NCBI GenBank assembly: GCA_035606665.1
Contig: DATNEY010000003.1
Coordinates: forward strand, 62,001-126,000
Length of the DNA stretch: 64,000 bases
Direction: 5' to 3'
DNA from: DASUGC01 sp035606665
Lineage (GTDB): Bacteria > Acidobacteriota > Vicinamibacteria > Vicinamibacterales > SCN-69-37
Position numbers and translations under genes: made by a program. How positions within the stretch are numbered: position 1 is the stretch's first letter; each line of letters opens with the position of its first letter. Shown one piece after another: positions 41,004-49,822 of this stretch. A model generated the notes under the pieces. That model saw nothing but the letters and a program-made list of their open reading frames with translations, searched no databases and had not been told where the DNA came from.

Positions 41004-42829
41004 TTGGCTGGGCGCGCGTGCTGCCGCTCGCGATTGCGCTTGGAGTTCCCTTGCTCGGCGCCGGTCAGGCAGGCCAAGTGCGCGACGCGGGATCGCAGCC
41101 GAGCATTGGCACGGCCTCGGTCTCGGGTGTGGTCGTGGACGACCAGGAGCGCTCTCAGCCGGTTCGTCGCGCGGTGGTCACGCTCACCGGAGCGGGGCTT
41201 CGTCCGAATCGGGGAGCGATCACGGACGACGAGGGCCGGTTCACGATTTCAGGGCTGCCCGAAGGCCGGTTTACGTTGACGGCGGAGCGGGGCGCGTACG
41301 TGACATCGATCTACGGCGCGAAGCGTCCGGGTCGGGCGGGTACGGAGATCATCGTGAAAGACGGCCAGCGCGTTGTCGACCTCCGCGTGCGCTTGTGGCG
41401 AGGCGCTGCGATCGCGGGCATGGTCCGCGACGAGTTCGGCGACCCGCTGCCGAGTGCGTCCGTCACCGCCATACCGATCCGCGAAGTTACGCCGGCAACC
41501 CTTACGCTCAGCAACAACACACAGGTCGCCACGAATGACGCCGGAGAGTTCCGCATATTCGGTCTCGAACCCGGCACCTACCTGATCCGAGCCACGAGCG
41601 CGCTTGCCGGCCGCGCCGAGGTCGCGGTGTCAGAGGCCGACGTCGACGCCAAGTTAGCCGCGCTCGCCGCGCGAGGCTCCCGGACCGCACCGACGTCGGT
41701 GAGTCCAGCGAGCGCCGCCGCGGCGCCATCGCAGCTTGTCCAACTGGTTCCGGTGTTCTACCCGGGAACGTCAGCCATCGCGGAAGCTGTCGCTATCACG
41801 TTGAAGGCCGGCGAAGAGCGCGCAGGCCTGGACTTCGCATACCGGCGAGTTGCGGCTTCCGGTCTGCGAGGCACCATCATTGGCGCGGGCGGTGCACCGA
41901 GCCCGCGCGCGTTCGTCAGGCTCGCCCCGGTGAGCGGCGCCAACGACGTGGCCGGTGCGGTGCCGGCTCCGATTACAGCGACTTCGGCGAACGACGGGAC
42001 GTTCTCGATGATGTCCTTGTCGCCGGGCCGGTACGCGCTGCTCGTGCGCGGCATCGCGCCTGGAGCCAATGAGTCAAGCGGACCATTCTGGTGGACGGAG
42101 GCGCCTGTGTCGCTGGCTGGAGGCGACGTCGATCTGGGAGCCTTGTCGCTGCGACCCGGGATGACAGTGACCGGCCGTGTCGTCTTCGATGGCGTCGTGG
42201 GAGCGTCCGACACGACCGGACTCAAAGTGCAGGTGCAGTCGGCCTCGCTCGGGCAGCAGCCCACCTCGGGCAGAGGAGGATCCATTCCCGGCATGCGCTA
42301 TCTCTTGCCGGCGCCCGTGGGTGCCGAAGGGGCATTCCGAGTCGGTGACTTGATCCCGGAGGAGTATCAAGTCGCTGTGACCGGGCCCGCCGTGGAGTCA
42401 GGGCGATGGTGGCTTCGCTCTGCCATGTGGAACAACCGCGATCTCCTGGACAGTCCGTTCCGCATCGAGCCCGGCATTGACCTCGCCGGCGTTACTCTCG
42501 TGCTGTCGAGTGCTCGGCCTGAGCTGTCGGGCTCGATCACGGCCGCCTCAGGTGCCGGCGTCCCCGGTCTGTTCGTCCTGGCGTTCCCTGCCGAGGCGAC
42601 GCTTCGTGTGCCGCGGTCGCGACGCATTCAAGCCGTGCGGCCTGACAGCGGCGGCCGCTATGTCTTCAGCAATCTGCCGCCGGGCAATTACCTTGTGGCT
42701 GCGATGACCGACATCGATCCCGGGGATTGGGATGTTCCAGGTTTCCTTGATGCCGTTGTCAGCGCCGCGGCCAAGGTGACACTCGGTGAGGGCGAGAAGA
42801 AGACTCTGAACCTGCGCGTTGGCGGCTGA
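41000..42829 (+). CDS. Exported protein with carboxypeptidase-regulatory domains, second
   Basis: 609 aa, GTG start in a GTGA overlap. Signal peptide (VLPLAIALGVPLLGAGQA). Repeated beta-sandwich motifs: VSGVVVDDQERSQPVRRAVV, IAGMVRDEFGDPLPSASV, LRGTIIGAGGAPSPRAFV and LSGSITAASGAGVPGLFV. It is a paralogue of the preceding gene in layout and terminal motif (NLPPGNYLVAAM). Last gene of the five-gene operon; no terminator is evident before the universal stress gene. Confidence 0.82.
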   Translation: MIGWARVLPLAIALGVPLLGAGQAGQVRDAGSQPSIGTASVSGVVVDDQERSQPVRRAVVTLTGAGLRPNRGAITDDEGRFTISGLPEGRFTLTAERGAYVTSIYGAKRPGRAGTEIIVKDGQRVVDLRVRLWRGAAIAGMVRDEFGDPLPSASVTAIPIREVTPATLTLSNNTQVATNDAGEFRIFGLEPGTYLIRATSALAGRAEVAVSEADVDAKLAALAARGSRTAPTSVSPASAAAAPSQLVQLVPVFYPGTSAIAEAVAITLKAGEERAGLDFAYRRVAASGLRGTIIGAGGAPSPRAFVRLAPVSGANDVAGAVPAPITATSANDGTFSMMSLSPGRYALLVRGIAPGANESSGPFWWTEAPVSLAGGDVDLGALSLRPGMTVTGRVVFDGVVGASDTTGLKVQVQSASLGQQPTSGRGGSIPGMRYLLPAPVGAEGAFRVGDLIPEEYQVAVTGPAVESGRWWLRSAMWNNRDLLDSPFRIEPGIDLAGVTLVLSSARPELSGSITAASGAGVPGLFVLAFPAEATLRVPRSRRIQAVRPDSGGRYVFSNLPPGNYLVAAMTDIDPGDWDVPGFLDAVVSAAAKVTLGEGEKKTLNLRVGG

Positions 42830-42901
42830 TCTGCGGTTTTGGGTGCACAATAGGACTACACGCCCACTCGCGAGCGGTTTCTCTCTGGTCGGAGGCTGGC
42901 C

Positions 42902-43849
42902 ATGATTGCGATCCGCACTGTCGTTTGTCCCGTGGACTTTTCGCCAGCGACCGGCCGCCAGTTGAGGCTGGCGATCGACGCCTGCCGTTCGTTCGGAGGC
43001 AGGCTCGTTCTTCACCACAACGTCACCGATGTTTCCGTCGGCGCCGGCGTCGGCTGGATGTGGCATGCCAGGGAGCCAGGGGCACAGCCGGCGACCGAGT
43101 CGGCGGATGAGGGCCTGCGGCGCCTGATCGCGCTGGTCCCTCCCGGAATCCCAGTTGAAACCTGCATCACGCGGGGCGCGGCTACCGAGGCCGTCCTGCG
43201 AGTCAGCGACGCTGCCGAAGCCGACCTCGTCGTCCTCAGCGCGCATGCCGGCAAGACTGAGGATCACGCTTCGGTCATCGAGTACCTGCTCGCGCGTTCC
43301 AGCCACGCCGTGCTCGCGTTGCACGACCCCGGCGAGGACGATCGGGTGCCGAGGTTCACACCGGCCGATGACGGCGGCGACACCATGCAGACAGTGCTGG
43401 TGCCCGTGAGCCTGAGCGCCGACGCGCATGCTCAGCTGGCCTTCGCAGCCGAGCTCGCGCGGATGTTCCCGGTGCGGCTCCACGTGCTCCACGTCATGGA
43501 GCCGCCCATCGATCGCGAGCAGCGCAATGCCGGAACCCTGGCGGCGCGACCGCAGCTCGACGCTCTCATCCCCGCCGACCTCCGCAGTCGCGCCGCGATC
43601 CATGTGGAAACAGGGGAACCCGTGCCGGCGATTGTCGAGATGGCTCGGGCGCTTTCCGCGTCGTGCATCGTCATGGGTGAGCACACGCGCGTGCCGGTCA
43701 AGCGGTGGCTCAATCACGACACCGCAAGAGCGGTGCTTGACGACGCGCACTGCCCGGTGTGGTACGTGCCTTCACCGCTTGCGCCGGCGTTGTCGCTCAG
43801 CCGGTTCGCGCTTTCGGACGAGCGATCGATTATCTGGGGCAACGTCTAG
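42902..43849 (+). CDS. Tandem universal stress protein
   Basis: 315 aa with two UspA domains (about 1-145 and 160-290). Each begins with a hydrophobic strand (TVVCPVDFSP; TVLVPVSLSA) and ends near a nucleotide-loop-like segment (VLSAHAGKTEDHASVIEYLLARS; VMGEHTRVPVKRWLNHDTAR). Neither matches the full G-2x-G-9x-G-S/T ATP motif, so nucleotide binding is uncertain. It has a real ribosome site (GGAGG near 42888). The stop codon shares CTAG with the stop of the convergent response regulator. Confidence 0.85.
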   Translation: MIAIRTVVCPVDFSPATGRQLRLAIDACRSFGGRLVLHHNVTDVSVGAGVGWMWHAREPGAQPATESADEGLRRLIALVPPGIPVETCITRGAATEAVLRVSDAAEADLVVLSAHAGKTEDHASVIEYLLARSSHAVLALHDPGEDDRVPRFTPADDGGDTMQTVLVPVSLSADAHAQLAFAAELARMFPVRLHVLHVMEPPIDREQRNAGTLAARPQLDALIPADLRSRAAIHVETGEPVPAIVEMARALSASCIVMGEHTRVPVKRWLNHDTARAVLDDAHCPVWYVPSPLAPALSLSRFALSDERSIIWGNV

Positions 43850-44559
43850 CGCGGCGTCACGACGAACTTGTAGCCGACGCCGCGCACCGTCAGCACGTGC
43901 TTCGGTTTCGCGGGCTCCTTCTCGATGTACTTGCGCAGCCTCGCGATGAAGTGGTCGATCGCGCGCGTGTCCGTGTCCTCGCGCAGGTTCCAGACATCCT
44001 CGAGCATGTTCTTGCGGGAGACGGCCTGGCCCTCGCGCTGGACCAGATACCGAAGGAGATTGGTCTCCATCAGGGTCAGGTGGTGCACCTGAGTGCCGTT
44101 GCGCAGTTCCTGCGCGTTGAAATCGACGACGCGGCCGGCGAACTCGAAGACGTCCGGCGAGATGGCCGACTCCGGTACTGGCGACTGCCAGGCGCGCCGG
44201 CGGAGCAGTGCGTTGACGCGCGCGACCAGAATCGAGAGCTCGAAGGGCTTTGGCAGATAGTCGTCGGCGCCGGCTTCAAACCCCTTGAGCACGTCCTCGG
44301 CGCGTGCCCGCGCGGTGAGCATCAGAATCGGATGGAACCAACCACGGGCCCGCGCGGCCGCTGCCACGGAAAAGCCGTCGAGCCCGGGCAGCATCACATC
44401 GAGAATCATGCAGTCGATTGGGGCCTCCGTGTGGGCGAGCGCGCGGAGCGCGTCTTCCCCGGAGTCGACGACACGGACATCGTGGCCATCAGCCTCGAGG
44501 TTGAAGCGAAGGCCGGAGGCAATGTGCGGCTCGTCTTCGACGACAAGAAGCGACGCCAT
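43846..44559 (-). CDS. OmpR-family response regulator
   Basis: 237 aa. Receiver domain 1-120 with acidic pocket DE (9-10), phosphoacceptor Asp in CMILDVMLPGLDG and Lys in DDYLPKPFE. Winged-helix DNA-binding domain (about 135-235) with RKNMLEDVW, TRAIDHFIARLRKYIE and a GVGYKFV wing. It lies 5 nt after the histidine kinase gene and forms a two-component pair with it. The target operon is not shown by the sequence. Confidence 0.93.
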   Translation of the reverse strand: MASLLVVEDEPHIASGLRFNLEADGHDVRVVDSGEDALRALAHTEAPIDCMILDVMLPGLDGFSVAAAARARGWFHPILMLTARARAEDVLKGFEAGADDYLPKPFELSILVARVNALLRRRAWQSPVPESAISPDVFEFAGRVVDFNAQELRNGTQVHHLTLMETNLLRYLVQREGQAVSRKNMLEDVWNLREDTDTRAIDHFIARLRKYIEKEPAKPKHVLTVRGVGYKFVVTPR

Positions 44560-44564
44560 GGGCT

Positions 44565-45473
44565 TCAGGCCGCCTCGGACGGCGCAACGGGCAACTCGAT
44601 GGAGAAGGTGGCGCCGCCACCGGGACCGCCGCTTTCGGCGTACGCGCGACCGCCGTGGCGGCGGGCGGCGCTCTGCACGATGAAGAGGCCAAGGCCCGTG
44701 CCCTTGATGCGCTGGGTCAGCGGTCCCGGTATGCGATAGAAGCGCCGGAAGATCCGCTTCACTTCGAGGAGGGGAAGGCCGGGCCCCCGATCGCGCACCT
44801 GCAGCAGGGCGCGATTGCCCTGGCGCTGGACATCCACTTCGACGTCCACGTGATCGCCCGAGAACTTCACCGCGTTGTCGAGCAGGTTCACGATCGCGCC
44901 GCGGAGTTCCTCGCGGTCGCCAAGTATTTCAACCGCCACCGATCGTGGCGACAGACGTACCGCCTGGTCCGAGAGATGTCGGCGGGAGCGCGTGAACTCG
45001 ACGCACTCGGCGGCGAGGTCGTTGAGGTTGTGCCGTTCCAGCGTGAGCGGCGTGCGGCCGGCCTGGCCGGTCCGCAACACCTGCTCGACCGTCGAGAGCA
45101 ACCGCTCGGTGTCCTCGAGCATCACCCGGTAGAAGTCACGCCGCTTGTCCTCGGGGATCGAGCCCTCGCGCGCCAGCAGCGTCTCCAGGTGCAGCCGGAT
45201 CGACGTCACGGGGCTCTTCAGCTCGTGCGTCACGGAGTTCACGAACGCATCGTGCTGTTCGTTTCGCCGGATCTCACGCACCAGGAAGGTCGTATTGAGG
45301 ATGAGGCCGGCGATGATGGCGGCGAAGACGAAGACGCCGAGGAGCAGCGTGGCGACGTCGCGCCACGTCATGACGATCCAGCCGACGTTCAGGGCGACGG
45401 CGAGCGCGACGAGCGAGACGCCGAACGTGACGAAGAATGCGATGGCGCCGCGGCGGCCTGGAGCGACGGACAC
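44565..45473 (-). CDS. Sensor histidine kinase
   Basis: 302 aa from a GTG that coincides with a predicted +1 (TACACT). Two transmembrane helices (FFVTFGVSLVALAVAL, VATLLLGVFVFAAIIAGLIL) with almost no periplasmic loop, so it senses within the membrane or cytoplasm. DHp motif FVNSVTHELKSPVTS (His about 91), N-box NLLDNAVKFSGD, G1 DRGPGLPL and G2 GTGLGLFIV. Partner of the downstream OmpR-type regulator; the desaturase upstream makes membrane state a plausible signal (inference). Confidence 0.92.
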   Translation of the reverse strand: MSVAPGRRGAIAFFVTFGVSLVALAVALNVGWIVMTWRDVATLLLGVFVFAAIIAGLILNTTFLVREIRRNEQHDAFVNSVTHELKSPVTSIRLHLETLLAREGSIPEDKRRDFYRVMLEDTERLLSTVEQVLRTGQAGRTPLTLERHNLNDLAAECVEFTRSRRHLSDQAVRLSPRSVAVEILGDREELRGAIVNLLDNAVKFSGDHVDVEVDVQRQGNRALLQVRDRGPGLPLLEVKRIFRRFYRIPGPLTQRIKGTGLGLFIVQSAARRHGGRAYAESGGPGGGATFSIELPVAPSEAA

Positions 45474-45492
45474 AGGCAGAGTGTACCCGGCG

Positions 45493-47403
45493 TCACTTAC
45501 CGCGGGCGAGGATCGCTGTCAGAGCCCGTCTGGCGCGTTCGTCGCCGGGATTGCGAACCAGGACCTCGCGAAAGGCAGCGGCTGCCTCTGCGTTACGACC
45601 CGTCAGAGCGTAGGCGATCCCGAGGTTGTGGTACGCGTCAGTCAGCATCGGGTCGAGGCGAATCGCTGACGTAAGGCTGCCGATGGCCTCCTCGGGCCGT
45701 CCGAGTTGCAGCAGCGCGGAGCCGATGTTGGTGTGATGCAGCGGCGACGAGGGTTCGATGGCCCGCGCCGCTTGAAACTCCGCGAGGGCATCCTGTGGTC
45801 GGCCCGCGGCAGCCAACACGCTTCCAAGGTCCGCACGGATGGCGGCATCCGATGGCTCTATCGACGCGGCCGTCCGCAGCGCGGTGACTCCCTCATCAAT
45901 TCGTCCAGCTCGCGCGAGACTCGTGCCCAGATGACGGTGTGCGGCGGCGAGACGGCGACGGGGAAATCCGCCGTCGGCGGTCCCGCTGGCGACGACTCTT
46001 CGAAAGGCGTCCGTAGCCCCGGTGAAATCGCCCGACTCTTCCAGGGCGATCCCGAGATTGAACCGGGCTTCGATCCGGTCGGGCTCAATGTCGAGCGCCT
46101 GACGCGCGTGCTCAGCCGCGCGCCGCGGGTCGATCGTTCCCTGCGTAAGAAAAAGGGATGCGAGGTTGTTGTGCGCGAGCCAGCTGCGCGGATTGGCGGC
46201 GATAGTCGCCTGATAGAGCGTCATCGCATCGACGTAGTGCTGCGTCTGCTGATACGTGACCGCTCCAAGGGTCACCAGGAGCAGGGCCGCGGAAGCGATG
46301 GCTGTGCCTCCACCGAGGCGCAGCCTCGCCGCGACCGCCGCCAGCGCAGCGGCGATGGCCGCGAGCAGGGCCGCGCTCGCGTGGTACTGGAAGTGATCGG
46401 CCACGAAGGAGAACCGGAACGGATACACGTTCACGAAACCGAGTGCCGGCGCGAGGATCACGGCAAAGACCGTCGCAAACGTCAAGGCAGCCCACGCGCG
46501 CCGCCAGGCGAGCACGCCGAAGAGAGCGGCGATGGCAGCCGGGAAGAGGTACTGCCACCACTGACCGGCGTCGATCGTCCACCTGGGGTAATTGAAGGAC
46601 AGACTCGCCGGCCACACGATCGACACTGCGTAGAACCAGAGCGCGCGGCCTGCAATCAGCCCGCGTTCGATCGGCGTGAACGCGAAGTCCTCGGCATTTG
46701 CCCCGATCACCGAGTGCTCGAACCACGCCGTGAAGGTGCCTGCCGCGACCGCACCGATCAGCCAGGGCGTGAGCGGCGTAACGTCCCGCCTGAGATCGAT
46801 CCGCCCGCGCCGGTACCACAACACAATCGCGAGGACGGCCGGAAGCGTCGCTGTCACGCTCTTCGTGAGGACGCCGCAAATGAACAGCGCCGTCGCAGCT
46901 ACGTAGGCGGTGCGCCCACGCGTTTCGTCGAACCGCAGGTAGACCGCCGCCGCGCCGAAGAAGAACACACCCGACAACGTGTTCTTGAGCTCCGAGATCC
47001 AGGCGACTGACTCCACCTCCACTGGATGCACGAGGAACAGGGCACCGGCAAGCAGTGCGCCCGGCACCGCCAGACGGCGGAGGATACCAACAAGGATCAC
47101 GGCGGAGGCCGCATGAAGCAAAGCGTTTACGGCGTGATAGCCCGGGAGAGACGAACCCCAGAGGTGTGACTGCAGCCAGAACGCGGAATGGAGGAGAGGG
47201 TAGTACTGCTGGGTTGCCCCGACCGTGAACCAGATTCGCCAGAGTCCGCCGAGCGGTGTCAGGTCCGCCCGGGTCAGGTGTCCTTCATCGTCCCACAGCA
47301 GACCAGTGGGCTGCGTGATCAGCGTGCTGTAGAGGGCGAGGGACGCGATGGAAAAGACAACGAAGATCGCGAGCAGCGACTCGCGACGACGGGCGGGCCT
47401 CAC
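45493..47403 (-). CDS. TMTC-like membrane protein with TPR repeats (paralogue 2)
   Basis: 636 aa from a GTG lying exactly at a predicted +1 (TAAGAT). Helices occupy about 15-400, with LLWDDEGHLTRADL, VGATQQYYPLLHSAFW and SELKNTLSGVFFF, the same loop motifs as the protein at 29169-31235. TPRs run from about 400 to 636. It is part of a minus-strand run after the desaturase and 19 bp before the kinase gene. Probable GT-C glycosyltransferase; the acceptor is unknown. Confidence 0.8.
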   Translation of the reverse strand: MRPARRRESLLAIFVVFSIASLALYSTLITQPTGLLWDDEGHLTRADLTPLGGLWRIWFTVGATQQYYPLLHSAFWLQSHLWGSSLPGYHAVNALLHAASAVILVGILRRLAVPGALLAGALFLVHPVEVESVAWISELKNTLSGVFFFGAAAVYLRFDETRGRTAYVAATALFICGVLTKSVTATLPAVLAIVLWYRRGRIDLRRDVTPLTPWLIGAVAAGTFTAWFEHSVIGANAEDFAFTPIERGLIAGRALWFYAVSIVWPASLSFNYPRWTIDAGQWWQYLFPAAIAALFGVLAWRRAWAALTFATVFAVILAPALGFVNVYPFRFSFVADHFQYHASAALLAAIAAALAAVAARLRLGGGTAIASAALLLVTLGAVTYQQTQHYVDAMTLYQATIAANPRSWLAHNNLASLFLTQGTIDPRRAAEHARQALDIEPDRIEARFNLGIALEESGDFTGATDAFRRVVASGTADGGFPRRRLAAAHRHLGTSLARAGRIDEGVTALRTAASIEPSDAAIRADLGSVLAAAGRPQDALAEFQAARAIEPSSPLHHTNIGSALLQLGRPEEAIGSLTSAIRLDPMLTDAYHNLGIAYALTGRNAEAAAAFREVLVRNPGDERARRALTAILARGK

Positions 47404-47412
47404 GGCCCGATC

Positions 47413-48324
47413 TTACGCGGCTTCTTCGACGGCCTGGTTGATCCTGGCCATCTTCACCTGCGTAGCCAGGCCCAACATCTCGAGAGCCCGAATGTGCCAG
47501 TAGGTGAGATCGATCTCGTACCACGCCAGGCCGTGCGCGGCCGACGTGGGATGCGCGTGATGGTTGTTGTGCCAGCCCTCGCCGAAGCTGAGGAGCGCGA
47601 CCCACCACAGGTTCCGAGAGTCGTCTCGCGTCTCGAATCGGCGGCCGCCCCACATGTGGGTCGCCGAGTTGACGAACCAGGTCACGTGCAGGCCAACCGT
47701 CGTCCGCAGGAACACACCCCACAGCACCCAGTTCCAGCCGCCGACGGCCAGGAGAAGGAGGCCCAGAACGGTCAGCGGCACCCAGTGATACACGCTCAGC
47801 CGGCGGTAGAAGCCGTCCTTGGCCAGGTCGGGGGCGTACTTCGCCGTTCGGGTCACGTCATTGTGCTCGAGGTTGCCGAACAGAATCCAGCCCATGTGGG
47901 CCCAGAAACCGCCGTGTCGCGGTGTGTGCGGATCGTTATCCGCGTCGGAGTGCTGGTGGTGCTTCCGGTGCGTTGCCACCCAGAAGAGCGGTCCGCCTTC
48001 GAGCGCCAGCGTGGCGCAAACCGCCAGAAAATACTCAATGGGCTTCCATGTCTTGTAGGACCGGTGCGTGAGCAGCCGGTGATAGCTCATGCCGATGCCC
48101 CAGGCCAGCGACACGTAGTAGGTGGCCGCGAAGACCGCCAGGCCCGACCAGGTGAAGTTGAACAACGCCACCACAGCCAGAATGTGGAAGAGCACCATGA
48201 AGAAACAGGTCACGTACGACCACTTGTCGTACCGGCCCTCTCTGGCTCCGTCCATGGTGGCCGTGCCGCCTGAGCGCCGGGTTTTGATGGAATTGGTGGA
48301 AGGCTGGGTCCTCGCGAGACTCAT
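47413..48324 (-). CDS. Membrane acyl-CoA (delta-9 type) fatty-acid desaturase
   Basis: 303 aa from the ATG at 48324 (MSLARTQP); a frame extending to 48465 is unlikely. Three histidine boxes for the di-iron site: HRLLTHRSYK, HRKHHQHSD and EGWHNNHHAHPT, with helices between (FMVLFHILAVVALFNF). Introduces a double bond into a saturated acyl chain using an external electron donor. With the Tes-like enzyme it is the second lipid-tail enzyme in the window. It heads a run of a TPR membrane protein, histidine kinase and response regulator. Confidence 0.93.
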   Translation of the reverse strand: MSLARTQPSTNSIKTRRSGGTATMDGAREGRYDKWSYVTCFFMVLFHILAVVALFNFTWSGLAVFAATYYVSLAWGIGMSYHRLLTHRSYKTWKPIEYFLAVCATLALEGGPLFWVATHRKHHQHSDADNDPHTPRHGGFWAHMGWILFGNLEHNDVTRTAKYAPDLAKDGFYRRLSVYHWVPLTVLGLLLLAVGGWNWVLWGVFLRTTVGLHVTWFVNSATHMWGGRRFETRDDSRNLWWVALLSFGEGWHNNHHAHPTSAAHGLAWYEIDLTYWHIRALEMLGLATQVKMARINQAVEEAA

Positions 48325-48448
48325 GTCAAGAATGACGATAGCAGCCCCAAGCCCTTTGGAATGTAAGACTTCCGTAAGAAGGACACCTTCAGTGGACGTT
48401 TCTCGTCCAAGCCAGTGAGAAACCAAAGACAAACGGCCAGATTCGCGT

Positions 48449-48462
48449 GGCAGGCGTCTTGC
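48449..48462 (+). promoter_or_regulatory. Candidate sigma-54 (-24/-12) promoter
   Basis: TGGCAGGCGTCTTGCC has the diagnostic GG (48449-48450) and GC (48461-48462) exactly 10 nt apart, matching TGGCA-N6-TTGC. +1 would be near 48473, giving a 41-nt leader to the ATG at 48514 with GAGGCGGGA as ribosome site. The same segment is a GTGGCA...TGCCAC inverted repeat. No activator site was identified. Confidence 0.5.
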
Positions 48463-48513
48463 CACTTAGAGCGGTAGCAGAGCGATGCAGGGCCAGATTG
48501 AAGTGAGGCGGGA

Positions 48514-49809
48514 ATGACGCGGAACGATGTGGTACGTGAGTGGGACGAGGAAGCCGAGGCGGACGGTTTCGAGAATCGCGCCAAGGGGACCGAGGCCGGA
48601 GCCGAGGACGACGCCGAGCCTGAGGCTGAAGAGGCCCCGGAGTCGGTAGCGGCCGATGAGGACCTCGTACGGCTGTACCTGCGCCAGATGGGACGGCGTA
48701 AGCTCCTGACAGCCGCCGATGAGCGAGTCATTGGCGCTCGCATCGAGAAGGCGCGCGCGGATCTGCTTGTGGCGTTGGCGGACCTGCCAGTGCCGCGGGC
48801 GTCGTTGCTTCGAATGGCGGCTGCGGTGCGGGAGGGCGCAACGCCTGCCGGCGAGTTCCTGCTCCAGCCGGACGGTACCGCCCTGACCGGCAAGGTCACG
48901 AAGGGCGCCTTGGATGTGATCGACGCCCTGAATCGAGCGGAGCGTCGTCGGAAGAACGCGCCTGTCTCGCGGCAGCTCGCCGCGCGCCTCGCGCCGTTGC
49001 CCATTCGTCCGGCCGTCGTCGAGCGCCTCATTGGCGAGGCCGTGCAGGGCACGCTCAACCGGCGCGACTTCGAGCGCCGCTTCCGCAAGGTGCAGGCGGC
49101 GGAACATCAGTTGCTGGTGGCCAAGCAGGATCTGCTCGAGGCTAACCTGCGGCTGGTGGTGTCGGTGGCCAAGAAGTACGTCGGTCGCGGGCTCTCGCTC
49201 CTCGATCTCGTGCAGGAAGGCAACCTCGGGCTCATGAAGGGCGTCGACCGCTTCCAGTACCGTCGCGGTTTCAAGTTCTCGACGTACGCGACCTGGTGGA
49301 TTCGGCAGTCGATCACGCGCGCCGTGGCGGATACCGCCCGGACGATTCGTCTGCCCGTTCACGTCACGGAGTCACTGAACCGGTTGAACCGCGAGCGCCG
49401 CGCGCTGGCTCACGAGACTGGCCGTACGCCACGTCCAGACGAATTGGCCGCGAAGCTCCAGTGGCCGGTCTCGCGAGTGCTGCTGTTCCTGGAGGCCGCG
49501 CGTCAGCCCCAGTCACTCGACGCGCCGGTGGGCGAGAACGAGGACACCGAGCTCGGAGATCTTCTGGCTCACCCTGATTCCGCATCGCCGGAGCAGGCGG
49601 TGATGGCAGGAGAAACCGTCCAGCAGATCGAGCGAGCCATGGCCGGCCTCACGGACCGCGAGCGCGAGGTACTGCGTCTGCGTTACGGCGTCGGCACGGA
49701 CCGCGAGCACACCCTCGAAGAAATCGGCCGTCACCTCTCGCTCACTCGGGAGCGCGTCCGGCAGATCGAGGCGAAGGCTCTCGCGAAGATGCGGGCCGCG
49801 GCGGCATAA
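48514..49809 (+). CDS. Sigma-70-family RNA polymerase sigma factor (group 2-like)
   Basis: 431 aa. Acidic N-terminus (to about 50), region 1.2 (LVRLYLRQMGRRKLLT), a linker, region 2 (LRLVVSVAKKYVGRGLSLLDLVQEGNLGLMKGVDRF, then FKFSTYATWWIRQSI) with the 2.4 stretch for -10 contact, region 3 (SLNRLNRERR) and region 4 HTH (LEEIGRHLSLTRERVRQIE) for -35 contact. No full-length RpoD N-terminus (region 1.1 and long spacer), so more likely an alternative RpoS/RpoD-like factor. The candidate sigma-54 promoter upstream would place it in a sigma cascade. Confidence 0.9.
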   Translation: MTRNDVVREWDEEAEADGFENRAKGTEAGAEDDAEPEAEEAPESVAADEDLVRLYLRQMGRRKLLTAADERVIGARIEKARADLLVALADLPVPRASLLRMAAAVREGATPAGEFLLQPDGTALTGKVTKGALDVIDALNRAERRRKNAPVSRQLAARLAPLPIRPAVVERLIGEAVQGTLNRRDFERRFRKVQAAEHQLLVAKQDLLEANLRLVVSVAKKYVGRGLSLLDLVQEGNLGLMKGVDRFQYRRGFKFSTYATWWIRQSITRAVADTARTIRLPVHVTESLNRLNRERRALAHETGRTPRPDELAAKLQWPVSRVLLFLEAARQPQSLDAPVGENEDTELGDLLAHPDSASPEQAVMAGETVQQIERAMAGLTDREREVLRLRYGVGTDREHTLEEIGRHLSLTRERVRQIEAKALAKMRAAAA

Positions 49810-49822
49810 CCCCCCGTATCGC

